Assembly: GCA_002293345.1 (NCBI GenBank)
Contig: DBDB01000027.1
Span: forward strand, 13,140-20,460
Length of the DNA stretch: 7,321 nucleotides
Reading direction: 5' to 3'
DNA from: Alistipes sp. UBA943
GTDB lineage: Bacteria > Bacteroidota > Bacteroidia > Bacteroidales > Rikenellaceae
Shown here: positions 6,014-7,321 of the stretch, piece by piece
How positions within the stretch are numbered: the stretch's first letter is position 1
How the letters are laid out: each line of letters opens with the position of its first letter
Made by a program: the position numbers and the translations under genes
The notes under the pieces: model-generated
Told to the model about the DNA's origin: nothing
What the model saw: the letters and a program-made list of their open reading frames with translations, nothing else
The model's database searches: none

Positions 6014-6953
6014 AGTTTTTCCGCTCCATGTCTCTGCGGCGTTGCTTGTCGGCACGTTTGCCGCTGCCGAGCGAGAAGTAACGCTTCGGATACGCCTCCA
6101 CGTCCGCCAACAGTGACGTCAGGTTTTCCGATGCCTCGGTGAGTGACTTGTACAGCTGATCGTCGTTCACGAGGGCTCCCAACGTGCCGTCGCCAGACTC
6201 GATACGGGAGACAATCGCGTCGATATCGGCCAACGTGCGTTCCAGATCGGCGCGCGCCAGTTGTCCCGACACGTCGCTCAGGTGCATCATGATGCTGTCC
6301 ACGCGTGGAGAGTTTTCACCCAGTGTCTTCGAGAAGCGCGACAAGTTGCTCACAGCATCGTTCAGGTTGCCGCGCTGCGTCACCAACAGGTCGCTCACCT
6401 CACCCGTGATAGAGTTCAGATGCGACATCGTACCGGCCAACGATCCGGCGTTCTGCTCCAGGATCATGTTCACGTTGTCCATCGTACGGGTCACGTCGGC
6501 AGTCACCTGAGACAGTTTCTGTTTGAAGAAATCGAGTTCCGAACCCGCCACATCCATCAAATCACGGCTCACACCGCTGCGCAACGTGTCGCCCTTCACC
6601 AGATACTGAGGCGACGATCCCAATTCGATCGCAATGGCCTTACCGCTCATGATCGAATAGCTGAAAATACGTGCTTCAGAGTCGCTGGGAAGCCGATATT
6701 TGCGCTGGATCGTCAGTTGAAGCACCACCTTGCCCTCGTGCACCGGATCGAGGATGATCTTCGTCACTTTACCCACCTTCACGCCGCGAATCATCACGTG
6801 GGATGCGTTCTGAACCCCATCTACGGCATCATAAGCCGCATAATAAACCGCATTGCGGCTCAGCAAATCGAAACCCTTCAGAAACCTGCCGCCGGCCCAA
6901 AATGCGGCGATCATCAACACTGCAAACAGCCCTATCTTTACCTCTCTTCTCAT
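6000..6953 (-). CDS. MCE/MlaD-family lipid-transport substrate-binding protein
   Basis: MCE proteins are membrane-anchored periplasmic subunits that carry lipids between the inner and outer membranes; MlaD binds phospholipid in the Mla pathway. This 317-residue protein has a short basic N-terminus (MRREVK), one transmembrane or signal-anchor helix (about 7-24) and an MCE domain at about 36-113. The domain holds YDAVDGVQNASHVMIRGVKV, a following GKV, and SIMSGKAIAIELG (100-112). A long helical C-terminus rich in Asn, Ser and hydrophobic repeats (about 135-290) follows, then a basic tail. The YPKRYF motif (288-293) is common near the end of Bacteroidota homologues. The permease and ATPase partners (MlaE, MlaF) are not in this window. 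The start ATG follows an AAAAACTT leader, 40 bases after the SPOR-protein stop. Its stop overlaps mutS2, suggesting translational coupling. Confidence 0.92.
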   Translation of the reverse strand: MRREVKIGLFAVLMIAAFWAGGRFLKGFDLLSRNAVYYAAYDAVDGVQNASHVMIRGVKVGKVTKIILDPVHEGKVVLQLTIQRKYRLPSDSEARIFSYSIMSGKAIAIELGSSPQYLVKGDTLRSGVSRDLMDVAGSELDFFKQKLSQVTADVTRTMDNVNMILEQNAGSLAGTMSHLNSITGEVSDLLVTQRGNLNDAVSNLSRFSKTLGENSPRVDSIMMHLSDVSGQLARADLERTLADIDAIVSRIESGDGTLGALVNDDQLYKSLTEASENLTSLLADVEAYPKRYFSLGSGKRADKQRRRDMERKNYDLP

Positions 6954-6960
6954 AAGTTTT
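6954..6960 (-). promoter_or_regulatory. A-rich translation leader of the MlaD-family gene (AAAACTT-ATG)
   Basis: The bases just before the ATG read AAAACTT on the minus strand, the same heptamer that precedes murF-alr. mutS2 has a close variant (AAAAACT-ATG). I found no Shine-Dalgarno site and no convincing TAnnTTTG/TTG promoter in the 40-base gap. Confidence 0.4.
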
Positions 6961-6993
6961 TCTTATCAAATTCAGTTTTACTATAAGTTTCCC

Positions 6994-7321
6994 CTATGGG
7001 AAAACCCTACTTCCGCTCAACCGCACGATGAACGCCGCGGGGAATTCACGACGTACCTCAACCATCGCCTCACGGGCACGGTCGTACGTGTCGTAACGTC
7101 CCACGCAATACTTATACTTGTACTCTCCGTCGCCCATATACCTGTTCACCTGACCAGCGTAACTCTTGAACCGCGCGTCCGCCGGGGACATCTCATACCT
7201 GCCCGCCAACAACTGGATCGTGTAGTAAATCTTCCCCGCATCCTGTTTCGGTTGCGGCGGCGTGCCCGCGGCCACCGAAGGTGCCGCGGGGGCAGACTTG
7301 GGCGTAGCCCGAGGCTGTGCA
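6994..7321 (-). CDS. SPOR-domain protein, 3' part; probably N-acetylmuramoyl-L-alanine amidase
   Basis: The reading frame is open to the right edge, so only the last 108 residues are seen. They consist of an Ala/Pro-rich linker (about residues 1-28, including PKSAPAAPS and TPPQPKQ) and a SPOR domain (about 32-105). The SPOR part starts IYYTIQLLAGRYEMSP and contains YKYKYCVGRYDTYDRAREAM, FPAAFIVRLSG and a stop after SRVFP. SPOR domains bind denuded peptidoglycan glycan strands at the division septum in the periplasm. In many Bacteroidales the gene upstream of this MlaD-family gene is an Amidase_3 N-acetylmuramoyl-L-alanine amidase ending in SPOR, so that is the likeliest identity; the catalytic domain is outside the window. 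A GTG at 7275 is in frame, but the open frame upstream argues that it is internal. Confidence 0.85.
   Translation of the reverse strand, partial: AQPRATPKSAPAAPSVAAGTPPQPKQDAGKIYYTIQLLAGRYEMSPADARFKSYAGQVNRYMGDGEYKYKYCVGRYDTYDRAREAMVEVRREFPAAFIVRLSGSRVFP

Noticed and set aside
6014..6055. Upstream in-frame start for mutS2 at 6055
   Set aside because: It adds 14 residues without family similarity and deepens the overlap with the MlaD-family gene; homologues begin MIYP.
6261..6986. Plus-strand open frame opposite the MlaD-family gene
   Set aside because: Antisense to a clear MCE-family gene; the His/Gln/Arg-rich translation is typical of a shadow frame.
6988..7003. Small stem TTTCCC / GGGAAA around the SPOR-gene stop codon as a terminator
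   Set aside because: Only six pairs, AT/GC mixed, with no U-tract after it on the minus strand; the next gene follows after 40 bases and is probably co-transcribed.

Overview
All seven protein genes lie on the minus strand, so the window reads right to left as one long co-directional block with gaps or overlaps of at most about 170 bases. The DNA is GC-rich with G/C-rich third positions. Several features point to a member of the Bacteroidales (Bacteroidota): a fused MurF/alanine racemase, a MutS2 beginning MIYPENFEQKIGF, a short divergent RsmI-like methyltransferase, A-rich leaders instead of Shine-Dalgarno sites, and the order SPOR/amidase - MlaD - MutS2. The Rikenellaceae or a similarly GC-rich family is a guess, not shown by the sequence.

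In transcription order: the 3' end of a SPOR-domain envelope protein, probably an N-acetylmuramoyl-L-alanine amidase (7321-6994); an MCE/MlaD-family lipid-binding protein (6953-6000); mutS2 (6013-3800, overlapping its neighbour by 14 bases); a MurF-Alr fusion (3741-1828); an RsmI-like SAM-dependent methyltransferase (1720-1001); grpE (956-336); and the start of dnaJ (164-1, running off the left edge). The right half is cell-envelope work (peptidoglycan hydrolysis and precursor synthesis, lipid trafficking) with MutS2 inside it. The left half is the GrpE/DnaJ co-chaperone pair serving DnaK.

The genes look ordinary at first sight, but two neighbours are internally shortened. The MurF-Alr fusion keeps an intact racemase but has lost the MurF C-terminal domain and part of its central domain. 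MutS2 keeps its ATPase and Smr domains but lacks the small KOW-like segment that normally lies between the coiled coil and Smr.

The gaps are also not empty. A roughly 100-base imperfect inverted repeat with an ERIC-like core lies between grpE and dnaJ. A perfect 18-bp-stem hairpin and a CCCTCCCGGGAGGG-type palindrome lie between murF-alr and the methyltransferase. A second copy of that palindrome, with similar flanking sequence, lies between mutS2 and murF-alr. I see no tRNA, rRNA, CRISPR array, insertion sequence, phage gene or wholly new system here.
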